Source of the DNA: Symsagittifera roscoffensis
Lineage: Eukaryota; Xenacoelomorpha; Acoela; Convolutidae
Assembly: GCF_963678635.1 (NCBI RefSeq)
Contig: NC_087062.1
Location: 10,400,670-10,464,669 of the forward strand
DNA: 64,000 bases
Reading direction: 5' to 3'
Part shown: positions 47,101 through 56,191 of the stretch, piece after piece
Numbering within the stretch: the first letter of the stretch is position 1
How the letters are laid out: every line of letters starts with the position of its first letter
The notes under the pieces: generated by a model
Told to the model about the DNA's origin: nothing
Databases searched by the model: none
Seen by the model: only the letters and a program-made list of their open reading frames with translations
Position numbers and translations under genes: made by a program

Positions 47101-48583
47101 AGCATTAGCACAACCACTCAATCTTCACGCATTCTGTTTACTTCTTAACCCGAAACTGACAACTCAATCCGAATTCGGAAGCCATTCCAAACAAGTCTGG
47201 ATACCACTTTATCGAGTCGAAAAAGTACTGACAAATTCGAATTATCTTATAAGAAAAGTTGGAACTATTTATACACAATGTGTTCACCGAATTCGATTGA
47301 AACCAATCGTGCCTCAGCAAGCACCAGATGATTTGGAGAATCTTGACCCGACCACGTTTATGACAGACCCCTCGCTGGGAAAGTATCGAGGCGAACCGGA
47401 ACTTTTTGACGAATGCATACCACAATTACTCGAAGATTTTCATAACCCTACAACGGAGGAGCCGTCGCAGATTCAAGGTCCATCAAGTGTACAGCTATCC
47501 GTGCCACTAGGAGCAGCACCAGGTCCTGTAGTACCACCACCACCACCACCGCCGCCACCAGTTGTTCCTGCGCCACACCCAGTGGTAGCACCAGCGATAC
47601 CCATCGTGGCACCACCACCTGCAGACGAAGCTAACGAGCAGATCGATAATGAAGATCCACACCGCGATATCCAGTTTCCAGACCCGGATGCACAGCCAAA
47701 CAATGATGATACGCTCAATCTTGATTTGCTCTTCCAAGAACAGGAGCCTATACAAACAGAAAACCAGAGACCTCAACGACAGGCCGCGTTTGAAGCACGT
47801 GACAGAATTCACGCCCAACAAGTACAATTTAATAAACGTGTCCAGCAACGTGAAATCACACCACCACCGTTAATAGTACGACGATACGGAATGCGAACGC
47901 TCGGAGGACATGAAAAGGCACCAACCACATTTACGTCACGACATAACGCAGCGGCGCGAAAAAAGTCGATCCAAGAACAAGCCGCTATCGCAAACGAAAA
48001 CCTAAGTTTAAATCGCGAAGAAAAAGGAAACGTGATAAAAAATAGTGTGAAGCGTGCGAAGCAGTCATTATTAGGACACCGACGTAGCGAAAACCGTAAT
48101 GACCAAACAGAGGATGGACAAGGACCATCTACTCTAAATTCAATCGAAACACCGACGAACATTGTCATCGGAAGTGGTGATATCCTCAGATTCCCTGGCG
48201 CAATTGCACACTGCGTATCGAGTGATTTCGTAATGGGCAAAGGATTAGCAAAACAGATCGTAACGGCCTACCCCGAAATAAAACCATCACTTTCCTCTAT
48301 CGAAAACCCTCAAATAGGATCCTCGATCGGATATTTTGAGCCATCTAGCGACAGATACATCTACAATTTAGTCACGAAAAAACTGTATTTCGAAACACCC
48401 TCATATTATCATCTATCAGTGAGCCTATGTCAATTGCGAAGGCAACTTAATCGTCACGGAATTAAGCAAGTAGCATTACCGAAACTTGGATGCGGACTTG
48501 ACGGACGGAATTTTGAACGCGTTTATCGGATGATATTGGACGTTTTTCTGTTTACGAACATTACAGTCTACCTGTACGTTTAA
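44075..48583 (+). CDS. pol: Pol of element 2: RT, RNase H, integrase, macro domain
   Basis: 1,502 codons, +1 relative to the protease frame; true pol sequence starts at about codon 12, after the break at 44107. Reverse transcriptase has active-site F-M-D-D at residues 262-265. RNase H has D414 in CDAS, the YKEFLAL helix and TDNRSL. The integrase zinc finger is H735-x6-H742 with C772-x2-C775. Its catalytic triad is D807, D865, E901 (35 residues between the last two), followed by a C-terminal strand region (YRVEKVL). A Pro-rich linker (~1150-1185) and a charged stretch follow. Residues ~1363-1502 are a macro domain of TARG1/OARD1 type, the final domain. Pol would copy the RNA and integrate the DNA; the macro domain is an unusual addition. 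Confidence 0.93.
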   Translation: MKNFGSRHRKRENPNILTPIQREIYDQILHFKNLELCEPKSSDHDRLTFLDQFNWENSVLTNEQRSQVEHLLVKYSDIFAKHRFDVGYNSELQIKLTPEHQRPLYTQGPPTPIHLRKELTIELALMHYFGLITTLSQSKYSSPLFAHRKPSGKLRMLIDLRRINHSLKNDYLNTNFPISNMTDASNHFAGKNLFTKLDCSQAYHCVQMADDISVQLLAFNFSSRTYAYKCLAQGLNKSVTGFSSFIRHYLDPCLAGDMCTQFMDDIGSAVHTFDELIPNLSKIFECIRKSGLKLSPSKCEIGTQKMKFLGNIVTPAGVSPEETKIQKFLRNIRMPQTAKQVKRLIGFVQFFRNYMPSLGDKLLPFYKLLKQDVEFRILDEHRKGLEVLKHDLLQATTITLRLPKPDLQYVILCDASCHGTGFVLMVEDYVNTENKGKTKTYAPVSFGSRLFNEPQLKFLIYYKEFLALYFALDHFAHFIWGASKPVIVLTDNRSLTSFFQSKSIPPSVWNFLDRVLAFNIVIAHIPGKANHAADFLSRMQTDPNASLSLRLTDKIPVREIHIDSTAKLPDASLNSIEIKEAFSDQVVMTNEIRQQLESLGLLETYMLKQNKIENSDELEAQAFVRLVGPTISAIDYPDPADLFSDLSDRSEPLDLKLEQEKDPDIQEVKNWITENKIPDLKYASSRRKKYAKQINRLELKDAILYRKFFNDTGQVKYLQYCLPKHLWQEVVYRLHNSPSGGHIGMGRTLEEFRKRFYFPGFTEFFVNIIRNCLTCLQLKKSSSRYQTPPLQPISSLQSFPGEMMQIDIVGPFQSPVYKFVLTGIDVFSKYLFAMPLTNVSADTVARELTKIFFTHSYVPKRILADLGTTFTSELMHELASLLEIQVSHATLKHPQTIGLVEKSHGALKRILKLNTNEQWSDWHKYVPLATFIHNTSYYSSIGCSPSAIFHGRDPIKPLDLRFSTKALEAISVESDFVTALQDAMLEKFQETKQNIIDAYQRYRGYYDQEALAQPLNLHAFCLLLNPKLTTQSEFGSHSKQVWIPLYRVEKVLTNSNYLIRKVGTIYTQCVHRIRLKPIVPQQAPDDLENLDPTTFMTDPSLGKYRGEPELFDECIPQLLEDFHNPTTEEPSQIQGPSSVQLSVPLGAAPGPVVPPPPPPPPPVVPAPHPVVAPAIPIVAPPPADEANEQIDNEDPHRDIQFPDPDAQPNNDDTLNLDLLFQEQEPIQTENQRPQRQAAFEARDRIHAQQVQFNKRVQQREITPPPLIVRRYGMRTLGGHEKAPTTFTSRHNAAARKKSIQEQAAIANENLSLNREEKGNVIKNSVKRAKQSLLGHRRSENRNDQTEDGQGPSTLNSIETPTNIVIGSGDILRFPGAIAHCVSSDFVMGKGLAKQIVTAYPEIKPSLSSIENPQIGSSIGYFEPSSDRYIYNLVTKKLYFETPSYYHLSVSLCQLRRQLNRHGIKQVALPKLGCGLDGRNFERVYRMILDVFLFTNITVYLYV
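48161..48580 (+). other. TARG1/OARD1-like macro domain at the Pol C-terminus
   Basis: Domain within pol, residues 1363-1502. Visible landmarks: GDI (D1369), AHCVSSDFVMGKGLAKQ (the substrate-loop signature of this subfamily), YNLVTKK (K1435/K1436) and LPKLGCGLDG (D1476). TARG1-type enzymes remove ADP-ribose from Glu/Asp using a Lys in the TKK region and the Asp after GCGL, and both are present here. The length of ~140 residues fits a single-domain TARG1 homologue. It lies after the integrase and a Pro-rich linker, with no stop between. Confidence 0.85.
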
Positions 48584-49574
48584 TATTAAACCTAACCTGT
48601 CTATTACGCTGCCCCCACAAATGATGAGACAGACAGTTCGAACGACTTCAGGAAGAAAACGACACAGCCATGATGAAAATGATGAACATGATTAGTCGTC
48701 TCTTCTTGAATTCTAGAACAAAAATGTAAAATGTCATTTTGTGTATACGGTCAAGCGATCATGTTACAGCACATTGGATGACACCATCTCCATGGCATCA
48801 CTCCAAAAACCACCACTCAAACAGTTCATTGAAGAGTTATAATAAATGAAAAAGAGGTTTTACTGCGAAAATTATGGAAAATTCTCAAAATATCTTGAAT
48901 TGATGCGCAAAAAACTTAACAAAATACCTGAGCAATGAGCAGCCCGTATACACTCCCCCCGTTCACTTGGGTGGTTACTGGGACAGCAGCAACATTCACC
49001 GAGATAAAAAGACGGAAAAAACTAGATAAAAACGCTAAAAAATGAAAATTTGAGAAAAAGTGACTGAATAAAAATAGTCGTAAAGTCCTTAAAAATAAAA
49101 TCAGACACGCTTACTGGGGCCGTACGCTCACACTGCACAGCGACCAAACGGACATTGCGAAAATGAGTGCAGGAAAGCGAATTTTGACAACACCTAATGC
49201 CCAGAATATCGGAAAAAACACGAAAATCCCCGACTTTGAAAATCGATAACTTCCGAAAAAGTAACTTTAGGCCGAAAAACTCTTCAACAACGGTAGGTTA
49301 TCGACCCTTCCCCGTCGATCTAGCATGGTTAGAACAAAACTGAGAAAGAAAAATTTTTTTTACGCTCCCATGCATATGACCATATTTTGAAAAAATATCC
49401 GCATAAAACACACATGCTGACTATCGTAGACCAAGCCTAACAGTCTGAGATCGCGTACGGGAGCTCTAGAAAACCTCACGAAGCAATTAGAGCAACATAA
49501 AGACTAAATTATACACAAATAAAATGAAAATGGCAGTTTGAATCTGATATGCGAAAATTTACGGGAATGAGTTT
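48584..49574. other. Non-coding stretch after pol
   Basis: No credible coding frame on either strand. It probably holds the 3' end of the antisense gene's transcript and spacer DNA. Confidence 0.5.
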
Positions 49575-50941
49575 TTACTCAGAGTCCTCTGCGGAGCCAT
49601 AGTCGACCAACGGGCCACCACGGAGCCTTTTACGAGCCTTGGGCTCAATCTCGCCGCCCACTTTGGACGCGTTAAACTTGCCAGCCGAACTAAACGAGAT
49701 ATATGGAAAAAAATTTGAACGAAAAAAGACGATAATCACGCAAAACGAAAACGCTAAAGACCATTAACGCACCTGTTTTCGGGCACATCCATTAGGGGCT
49801 CAGTATGGTAAGGAGCGCCAATTCTCTTGCATGACGCTTGCAAGAAAATGCACCCTCTCGAACCAGCGACTTCATCGCTGCAGGCGTACCGGAACCAAGC
49901 ACCGTCATCTTCATATTTCCAATACACCATGATGTCTACTTCGAGAAAGACGGCGGCACCAAGGAACTATAAAAACGATTCACTACTAAAAAGGAGCAAA
50001 ATGAAGGAACCAATGCCCAATTAACGAACACATGAAGTATATCTACCCAGTGATCGCCTACAGCCAGTTCATTGTTCATGTAGTAGGTGATCTCGAATAT
50101 GTTCGGGACATATCCGATTCGGGCCTCGCAAATATCACGGAAATCCGACTGCAACATTCGTCTCCCAATCAGCTTACGGATTGGCCGACACTTATCCTTT
50201 GCTGATGAATTTTCTGAAACATGAATATCAAGAAAAAATTTCGAAACAAAATTACATTTTCCGAAAAACAATGTGTTGAAACTATGATATTACTTGATTT
50301 TGTCCCCACTATCGCGTAAAACAATGAGGAGAACACACAGCGGCCGGCGCCCTCCGCATTAAGGGACGATTCGGGGCCGTTCGGGATGCCAGGGACGAAC
50401 ATCACAGTCGGCAGCCCGTCCATTTTGTTGCCACGGAACTTATAGCCAAGTTCCTCGCACAGGCTTCTTTTGCGTTCTGTGCCAAGTGCCCTACACTTAA
50501 CGTTCCCGGCTGAATAGTACTTGATAAAGCATTCGTGACAATTACGCAGAAATCTAAATCCAAGAATTCAAATTTGAAAAAAAAAAAAAATCGGAAGGAG
50601 AACATTGTTTTTCGCGATACTAACTCTTTCACACCAGCCGCCATCCCACCTAGATGCATTGGCACGAAAAGACCCTTTTTCCTCGCACATGTAACCAAGG
50701 TTTCAATATCCTTCACGTGCTCGGGCTTCGACCAATGTAATCGGTGAAGGGCACGTGCGATATCCTCCGGAGTCGCCAACTTTAAGCTCGTCTTACGGTC
50801 CACTACTCTCCCATCATCATCTAGTCGAAGGGATCGACTAACTGACCGCAAATACTCCATTTCCTGGCCAGTGTATTTCGTTAGCGCATTGCGATCATTA
50901 TTTAAGAAAAATTGCAAAGCCTCCAACTGTAATGATTCCAT
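49575..50941 (-). CDS. Antisense 5-exon gene: H2C2 zinc finger + OTU-like protease
   Basis: Minus-strand spliced gene inside element 2. Exons: 50941-50625, 50553-50294, 50213-50047, 49966-49773, 49689-49575. The introns are 71, 80, 80 and 83 nt, all GT-AG, with donors GTTAGT, GTAATA, GTAGAT, GTGCGT and TTTAG, TTTCAG, TATAG, TTTAG acceptors. Phases match at every joint, giving 350 residues from ATG to TAA. Residues ~60-115 carry an integrase-type zinc pattern (H69, H75, C111, C114) with KEFLRNCHEC. Residues ~170-310 fit an OTU-like fold: GAGRCVF (nucleophile C178), YAIVGT, IRKLI, a DHW segment, VDIMVYW, and YHTEPLMDV (H302). The Asp usual in the GDGNC box is Ala175. The tail is basic (KARKRLR) and may be a nuclear signal. 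Codons are rich in GGC, GCC and CTG, unlike gag/pol/env. An OTU enzyme would cleave ubiquitin; activity here is unproven. Confidence 0.72.
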
Positions 50942-52406
50942 TGTTCAATTAATCTGAAGAACAATTTTGTTGATTAGATTGAGCATTTTGTAAATTTTGA
51001 TCTAAATGGCACATCGTCAAACGAAGCACCAGTTCGCACTTCATCAAATTCAGCCATTTACCAAGGAGTGTCACTAGTTTTAACCGGTGGCACCTGAAGG
51101 TACCTTTGGAAAAAACTAGAAACTTTTCTTACAGTAGTTACTAATCATTTGAGAAAAGTCACCTATAGCCGTAAAAGCCATCAGATGCCCTCTCAAACGA
51201 ATAACCGGTCAACTCAAGCAAAACACCCTGTGGTTCCTGAGAAGGAGCCCTGCGGATGTTCTACTCAAGTATACGACCGATCACGAAAATCGAATTTTAA
51301 TTTGAAATGAACGAGTCAACATGAAATCATGAAATGACGAATGATGTATACTTGCCAAAACAGAAGAAAAGTTATCTAAAGCAAAAAACCTAGGTTGAAC
51401 GCACACCAATATATATATTAGAGTTCGGAAGTTTAAAATTCGAAAAGGAAGCAAAGAAGTAAATTAAACTAAACTAAAACAAAAACAACCTGCCTATACG
51501 GCTAATTCTATTGAGAGTTCACGTAACTCAGTTTTATTTTGTTTCTACTTCACCGCCGGCGAAAGAGCACACACCCGACAACAACAAGCAGCACCCAGGC
51601 TACGAAGACGGCCACACACACAAGCCAGAGCCCAGCAGCCTCACTCTCCGCCAAGGGAGGGCACACAGCAGAACGCTGGGACCACAAAGGCCCAGCGGCA
51701 GAAACAACGTAACTGCCATTACGGCAACAAAACACAGAAGTGTTGCCAAAAGCAACAACAAAGCACATTTTTCAACAACTGAAAAAATATCTTAGTTAAC
51801 ATTCAGACCAACTCAAGTACATTTTACCTGTTGACACTCAATTTAAAAGAGTTTAAAGCTAAAACAAACAGAAAGCAGTTATTCACTTATTGTCTACTTA
51901 TACAAACTTACACATGCATGACTTGAATTTTGACACTTGTACCATTCTTAACCCTCTAACACCTGCTCCACAGCGGACATCACTTCGGCCGGTACGCACG
52001 AACTTAGGGATGTTATCAACATATTGTTGAGATCGGCGAAGAACAACGTCACGTGTGGAACTCCGTATGACGTCAAGGATGCATAAAACACCCAATCGTC
52101 CAAATACCTAGCCAACACATTCAATCAAACTGGCGATATTCAAATATAAAGTTCAAGATATATTTACAAACAACCAAACAAATAAACCCGATAAACCATT
52201 GTTAAAGTAAATGTCACCGAAAACCATATTTCTACCAATTTGGAACGATCACCAAACATCCTGTTCATTTGGTACAATTTGGCACAAAGTAAATGCCATG
52301 ACACCCACCAAATGGATTCGACAAACGAATTATATTTTGACAAGTTTGACCTGACGACAACCGAACAAAATATAAGCCTTCAGAAATTACCATTTTAAAC
52401 AACTTC
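50942..52406. other. Long intergenic stretch between antisense gene and env
   Basis: No supported gene. The first part should hold the antisense gene's promoter. A TATA-like run lies at 51408-51418. A plus-strand frame at 51511-51795 is low-complexity and unconvincing. A possible splice acceptor for an env message (AAGCCTTCAG) lies near 52375-52384. Confidence 0.4.
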
Positions 52407-52727
52407 ATGAATAGCGAAGAATTTCAAAATCTAGTGCACTCAATTCAGAATTCAGAATTATTGTCGGAAATTCCCTACAACATTGATCTAATCGGTTTTG
52501 GCGAACCCCATCTGAATTACTCAGGTGAAGTTCACTCAGTGTACTCTTGTGAAAATCATTTAATCCTGATTATCATTGCCTACTCAGTGGGTGATTCGCG
52601 TATGATAGTTACTTGCCGATTCAATACGATCTCAGAATTCGAAAACATCAACTTTGAATTACAGACAAACGCCTTCCTGGGACTCCAAAACACCAACTAC
52701 TCAATAGTTTATGAAACATCATCCTAG
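52407..52727 (+). CDS. Small ORF overlapping the start of env
   Basis: 106 codons from ATG, ending 17 nt inside env in a different frame. The product is acidic with a hydrophobic stretch in the middle (HLILIIIAY) and no signal peptide. I recognise no family. It follows a possible splice acceptor and precedes env directly, so it could be the first frame of a spliced env message. It might be an accessory protein or regulate env translation. A chance frame is possible but less likely given its position and length. Confidence 0.5.
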   Translation: MNSEEFQNLVHSIQNSELLSEIPYNIDLIGFGEPHLNYSGEVHSVYSCENHLILIIIAYSVGDSRMIVTCRFNTISEFENINFELQTNAFLGLQNTNYSIVYETSS

Positions 52728-55173
52728 CTGTAAGTCTACGTCAATAGTCATGATCGAAGCCACCACCCTCATTGTTCTTGTATTTCTTGCCAACACATCT
52801 TATGCGAGCGAATATGAAGATGCTTTGAAGACGGGAATAATTTTTCAAAAAGATAGTCAGATCTTACTAGCCGAAAAGTTTAGCAACGCAGAATTCCTAG
52901 TTCCATTCCCAAGTTACAATTTCACGATCCAAGATAATGTAACGCAACTTCTTTCCATCTTGTCAACGAAATGGAAATCCAAATCAACAGATTGTAAACT
53001 CAGTTTCGCGAAGACATTCAACGCCAGTGTTGATTCTTTCAATGTCGACTGGATGCTCCGAAAGCTCCAGGTTGAAATACAACTAGCACAAAAAGAAGTT
53101 TCGACTATCAAAGTTGAGACCTCTCATTTCCTATTCAACGAAAATGACGAAGATCAATCACGAAAAAGACGAGGAATAATGTCAAAACTAGCCGCCATCG
53201 CAGGAATCGGACTTTTCGGACCAGGAATCTTCATGGACGATTCATCAAGTTGCGGACTATTGGGAATCTTTGGCACTTGTCAAGACAACAGCCGCGCCAA
53301 TGCACAGAACATCAAGGAACTACATGAGTTCACTACTCGACTGACAGACCACGTAGTCGAATTTGAAGAACAGGTCAATGAAAAATTCTTTCTGGTTGCT
53401 GACAAACTCGCGGAAGTTAATGCCATCCAGCAGGAAATGATCCAAAATCAGCAGGAAAATTGGAAAGTGATCGAAGACCAGTTTAAGGTCATACAGCACA
53501 ACTTCGAAATCTTGCGCGATTGTGATCAGTACCTGTTCTCGAATCAACAATTGAATTTCAATTTTGATACTGCAGCCTCTCTCCTCTCTCTTCTGTACTC
53601 AGATGTCAAGAGTTACAGGGCAGCGCTGTACGCTTTTAAGACGAACATTATGAATGCCATCCCTACGCTTTTAGACAAGAGACTCACGATGTCATTGGTC
53701 CCCAGAGACTCTCTGATAGCAATCCTGAATTCAGTTTACGACAGCCAAAAAGACGCAACGGACAGACTGACTCTAGCCATCCCAACAACCGAGCTTCACT
53801 CGTACTATGACGCAAAACTGCTTCGAGATGTTGTAACAGTTGATGAAGGCCTGCTAATGACACTAGCGATACCGATGTCGTCCAGTCTAACTGTCTTTTC
53901 GGTTTATCGAGCTCATTTAATCCCGATGCCACAGCCGGGACAGAAGGATGCAATCAGATGGAAGACCGAGGGAGACTACTTCGCAGTCTCTGAGAACGGA
54001 ATGGAAACCTCAGTGCTCACACGAGAGCAGTATGAGAAATGCCTCGGTTCATCAAGGTATAGGATCTGTCATCAAACCATGCAGACACAGATGAGCAGAT
54101 CCTCTTGTCTATCTAACTTATTCTGGCCAAACCCTGTAGCAGCCTTGACGGTCTGTGAGACGGAAAAAGTCATTCTGCCTACGCCGGAACGAGCCACGAA
54201 TTTGGGATACGGTATCTGGCTAATCACATCAGCCTCTTCGTCATTCTCTTTGTGGGAGTACAACCTGCATGAGGTTCATACTCCATCCCGCAGAGAGCAT
54301 TCAGGATGCAACATTTGCATCATTACTTTGGATTGCAGGACGCAATTAACAACTAGAAATATCAAGATCAGACCAGATCTGGAAAGTTGTGACAAAATTC
54401 CAGCAAGACGAATCAATGTCACACTGTCTGATCCATTGGAACACCTACTCTCTACAATTCCGGAAATTAATGAGTTACCATACTTCGAATCAAAAACGGA
54501 CGCCGGAATTAGACTTTTGGAACAAGTGAAAATAAAACTTATTGACAGCCCAATAGTCACGAACATGGAACAATTGGACGAGATTTCAAAACCAATCGCC
54601 GACGGAATGAAACTTTTGAAACCAACCTTAACAGAGAAACTCGAAAGCTATGTACCAATAAAACTTTCACTGACACTGACCGTCATAGTTTTCATCGGAA
54701 GCACACTACTCCAGTGTTTGTGCACTTATCTTTTTCATCGATTCAAAGCAGTTCGAGACATAACCCCACAATTTCTAAAGACCGCTTATGGAGATATACG
54801 AATAAAGCCAGTAGTCGCAATGGACATTGATGAACGCGACAGAGATGAAAAAACAGCTAGACTTATGGAAACACGAGCGGAATGGCAGAATAAATACACG
54901 ATTCTAGGCGTAATTGACGACACGATTGCAGTACCACAACATCACAGACAGATGGAGGATGCAGTACTAAACGACGAGACACTATCAATGCAGGGAAGCA
55001 GAATAGACATGAATAGAACGAGATCAATGGGCGAAATCTCAACGACATCACACCAAGGAAAGACTTCACGAAACTACAGCGGAGGAATGAAACTGACTCC
55101 TAATACAGGAATCTTAGGTGTGAAACCTCCTTCTATCCAAATAGGAGCTCAATACAACGAGGAGACGACCTGA
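52711..55173 (+). CDS. env: F-like envelope glycoprotein (env) of element 2
   Basis: 820 codons. A signal peptide lies at residues ~14-33 (hydrophobic core LIVLVFLA). The surface part is followed by a furin-type site RKRR at 151-154 and directly by a Gly/Ala-rich hydrophobic fusion-peptide candidate (155-~175). A heptad-rich helix spans ~225-270. The middle contains Cys pairs and N-glycosylation sequons. A membrane anchor at ~652-675 is followed by a long tail of ~145 residues. This order (cleavage site, fusion peptide, coiled coil, C-terminal anchor) is that of baculovirus F-type and errantivirus Env proteins, which drive membrane fusion and cell-to-cell spread. No break is seen. The first ATG overlaps the small upstream ORF; M14 is an alternative start. 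Confidence 0.85.
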   Translation: MKHHPSCKSTSIVMIEATTLIVLVFLANTSYASEYEDALKTGIIFQKDSQILLAEKFSNAEFLVPFPSYNFTIQDNVTQLLSILSTKWKSKSTDCKLSFAKTFNASVDSFNVDWMLRKLQVEIQLAQKEVSTIKVETSHFLFNENDEDQSRKRRGIMSKLAAIAGIGLFGPGIFMDDSSSCGLLGIFGTCQDNSRANAQNIKELHEFTTRLTDHVVEFEEQVNEKFFLVADKLAEVNAIQQEMIQNQQENWKVIEDQFKVIQHNFEILRDCDQYLFSNQQLNFNFDTAASLLSLLYSDVKSYRAALYAFKTNIMNAIPTLLDKRLTMSLVPRDSLIAILNSVYDSQKDATDRLTLAIPTTELHSYYDAKLLRDVVTVDEGLLMTLAIPMSSSLTVFSVYRAHLIPMPQPGQKDAIRWKTEGDYFAVSENGMETSVLTREQYEKCLGSSRYRICHQTMQTQMSRSSCLSNLFWPNPVAALTVCETEKVILPTPERATNLGYGIWLITSASSSFSLWEYNLHEVHTPSRREHSGCNICIITLDCRTQLTTRNIKIRPDLESCDKIPARRINVTLSDPLEHLLSTIPEINELPYFESKTDAGIRLLEQVKIKLIDSPIVTNMEQLDEISKPIADGMKLLKPTLTEKLESYVPIKLSLTLTVIVFIGSTLLQCLCTYLFHRFKAVRDITPQFLKTAYGDIRIKPVVAMDIDERDRDEKTARLMETRAEWQNKYTILGVIDDTIAVPQHHRQMEDAVLNDETLSMQGSRIDMNRTRSMGEISTTSHQGKTSRNYSGGMKLTPNTGILGVKPPSIQIGAQYNEETT

Positions 55174-55827
55174 AGTATAGGAAGACTGAGATGCGAATAA
55201 GTTGCCATTTCATCTTTCATTACTGACACTGATTATATCATTTAATTGACCATGACGTTCCCAAACATTGATTCTATGACTCAAGTGGTGGCTTAATTGT
55301 AACCTGAATCTCATAAGTGCTAGCAGCACTATTTATTTTCCCTGAACTCAAGTTCTAATTTAAACTTACCTGTTTAACCTTAATTTTATACATTTGTGAA
55401 GTTAAAATTTCTTTAATACACAATTCGTGTATGTAAATTTGATAACAGAACCAATCCATTTGAGTGTATATAGTTTAAAACCTTTATTTTATGCACATTT
55501 GGTGTACATCAACCAGCTTTAACCCTGTGCCTAACCTAATTTAAAGCCGGTTTAGTTTGTTATTTACCCATTTATAAAAGTAAACTTATAGAAAATTTAT
55601 TGAGTTAAATTGATTTAAAATTATTGAAATTGAATTATACCGTATAACTTTTAATTCGTTCCTAAAATTTATTATGCTTTTAACATTGCAGTTTCCCTTT
55701 GAAATGCAACTAAATGAAATTACTACAGTTTGAAGTTAGAAACTCACCAAATTTTATGTAGATACTGTATTTAAATTGTAACCCCGATGCTAATAACAGT
55801 CGCCAGGAAATAATTCGACAGTGTAAG
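55174..55827 (+). other. Non-coding stretch between env and 3' LTR
   Basis: AT-rich, no frame of note. A clear polypurine tract is not visible just before the LTR; only GGAAATAA near 55806 is weakly purine-rich. Confidence 0.6.
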
Positions 55828-56186
55828 TGTAGCGTACCCATAAATGGCACGCTATTGATAGCCATGAAATAAGTGCTATATTAGAAATTGATGTCATAAA
55901 TTATTAATGTTAAAATCCCAAGCATGCAGTTGAACAAGTTAGTGTTTATTAAAAGTAAATAGTGAGTTATTAGTTGGGACATATTATTGAATATCGAGCT
56001 AGCTGAAAGTAATAAAGTTTACTAACCAAGGATTAAATTCAAACAGCTGAGAAAGTGATAGAGATAGAATCCATGCTGTCGGGGCCCATGCGTCCGTATT
56101 GAGATACTGCTAAATCAACTCCAGTTAATAACATGCAATAACATCTAGAAACCATGCGGGTTAATTAATAAAAGCAGTGCTTTACA
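55828..56186 (+). repeat. 3' LTR of element 2
   Basis: 359 bp, TG...CA, matching the 5' LTR at 356 positions. It is followed directly by the CGATT target duplication. Confidence 0.95.
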
Positions 56187-56191
56187 CGATT
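56187..56191. other. Target site duplication, right (CGATT)
   Basis: Matches 40660-40664. The array sequence continues from here (CGATTCAAGAATC). Confidence 0.92.

Larger units (their letters stand above)
40665..56186 (+). mobile_element. Element 2: env-bearing Ty3/gypsy (errantivirus-like) retrotransposon
   Basis: A 15,522-bp LTR retroelement with LTRs at both ends and a 5-bp target duplication, lying within unit 25 of the 1.22-kb array. Order: LTR, primer site, gag, protease, RT/RNase H/integrase/macro domain, antisense spliced gene, small ORF, env, LTR. Pol order (RT, RNase H, integrase) is that of Ty3/gypsy (Metaviridae). The F-like env makes it errantivirus-like. It is large for the group because of the 3.8 kb between pol and env and the extra pol domain. 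The LTRs differ at 3 of 359 positions, so the insertion is young. One break, the protease/RT frameshift at 44107, stands between it and full coding capacity. Removing it restores the array's 1,224-bp period. Confidence 0.95.

Noticed and set aside
47473-47848. Gly/Trp-rich minus-strand frames opposite pol
   Set aside because: They mirror the poly-proline linker of Pol.
50169-50423. Separate minus-strand ORFs at 49936-50271, 50169-50423 and 50402-50941 as three genes
   Set aside because: Their ends read into intron sequence. In-phase GT-AG joints combine their coding parts into one gene.
51511-51795. Plus-strand 94-codon frame before env
   Set aside because: Low-complexity composition, no motif, a reverse shadow of similar length, and no relation to neighbouring frames.
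55790-55827. Polypurine tract before the 3' LTR of element 2
   Set aside because: Only a short weak purine stretch is present, so I did not annotate a tract.
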